From a virus: DNA of 23,149 nt. The position numbers and the translations under genes were made by a program. Shown in pieces: positions 23,046 through 23,149 of this stretch; within the stretch, counting starts at the first letter, position 1, and every line of letters starts with the position of its first letter. The stretch covers positions 1 through 23,149 of the IMG/VR virus record IMGVR_UViG_3300033571_007428; one strand, written 5' to 3'. The notes beneath the pieces were generated by a model, which worked only from the letters and a program-made list of their open reading frames with translations, did not search any database and had not been told where the DNA came from.

Positions 23046-23149
23046 TATCCTCTTTGTTGCATATTTTTATTTGATAACTCAAATGTTAAAACATAGTTTA
23101 TCAATTGTTCATTTATAATCTGTTTTCTTTCTACAGATTGAACGGTTAA
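23045..23149 (-). CDS. C-terminal fragment of an upstream gene (partial)
   Basis: Open minus-strand frame running from the window edge to TAA at 23045-23047. The 34 visible residues begin LTVQSVERKQIINEQLINYV and end with TFELSNKNMQQRG. The stop overlaps the next start in TAATG, showing coupled translation with the tail protein. The 3' end of a structural gene is likely; too short to name. Confidence 0.65.
   Translation of the reverse strand, partial: LTVQSVERKQIINEQLINYVLTFELSNKNMQQRG

Overview
The window looks like part of a double-stranded DNA tailed phage (or a prophage) of a Bacteroidota host, most likely a low-GC flavobacterium-like host. This rests on very AT-rich DNA, start codons preceded by A-rich stretches instead of Shine-Dalgarno sequences, a BT4734/VirE-N-like replication protein, and structural proteins of kinds seen in Bacteroidota siphophages. 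No tail sheath, integrase, lysin, DNA polymerase or large terminase is visible. The tape measure plus tail tube without a sheath suggests a long non-contractile tail. No host gene or attachment site is seen.

Layout, right to left. From 23149 to 5571 every gene is on the minus strand: the end of an unknown gene (23045-23149), a 1158-residue tail/baseplate protein with a YadA-like beta-roll, the tape measure protein, an XkdF-type prohead protease, a scaffold-like protein with a duplicated domain, the major capsid protein and a probable tail tube protein, closed by a strong leftward terminator at 14131-14164. A second unit starts at 14080: a 67-residue protein, a 1202-residue fibre with three Gly-Thr/Ser-Ser collagen-like segments, a 75-residue acidic protein, a beta-rich 419-residue protein, the portal, a connector-like protein, a small membrane/coiled-coil protein, a beta-propeller protein and a 68-residue unknown. 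Head and tail genes are interleaved and the portal lies far downstream of the capsid gene.

From 3119 to 5584 six genes run on the opposite (plus) strand: an HNH endonuclease, a PD-(D/E)XK-type nuclease, a double zinc-binding protein and three unknowns. The last one overlaps the end of the structural operon tail to tail, with no terminator between.

From 2911 leftward is a replication/packaging cluster on the minus strand: a small unknown, a zinc-finger protein, a VirE-N/BT4734-like primase-family protein with a C-terminal helix-turn-helix, a probable terminase small subunit and a small unknown. A 54-residue plus-strand gene with its own terminator sits inside it. The 137 bp upstream of the primase-like gene hold three inverted repeats, and the gene itself contains repeated 12-mers, two pairs of them 21 bp apart; together these are a candidate replication origin.

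Recurring non-coding signals: an AT element close to ATATTTATATAAAAAG lies 11-28 bases before six gene starts, and a second motif close to AAAAGGGRAACA occurs five times. I see no CRISPR array, tRNA, insertion sequence or retroelement. I do not claim a proven new system; the best candidates are the origin-like region with its initiator, the opposite-strand nuclease cassette and the unusual set of adhesive fibres.
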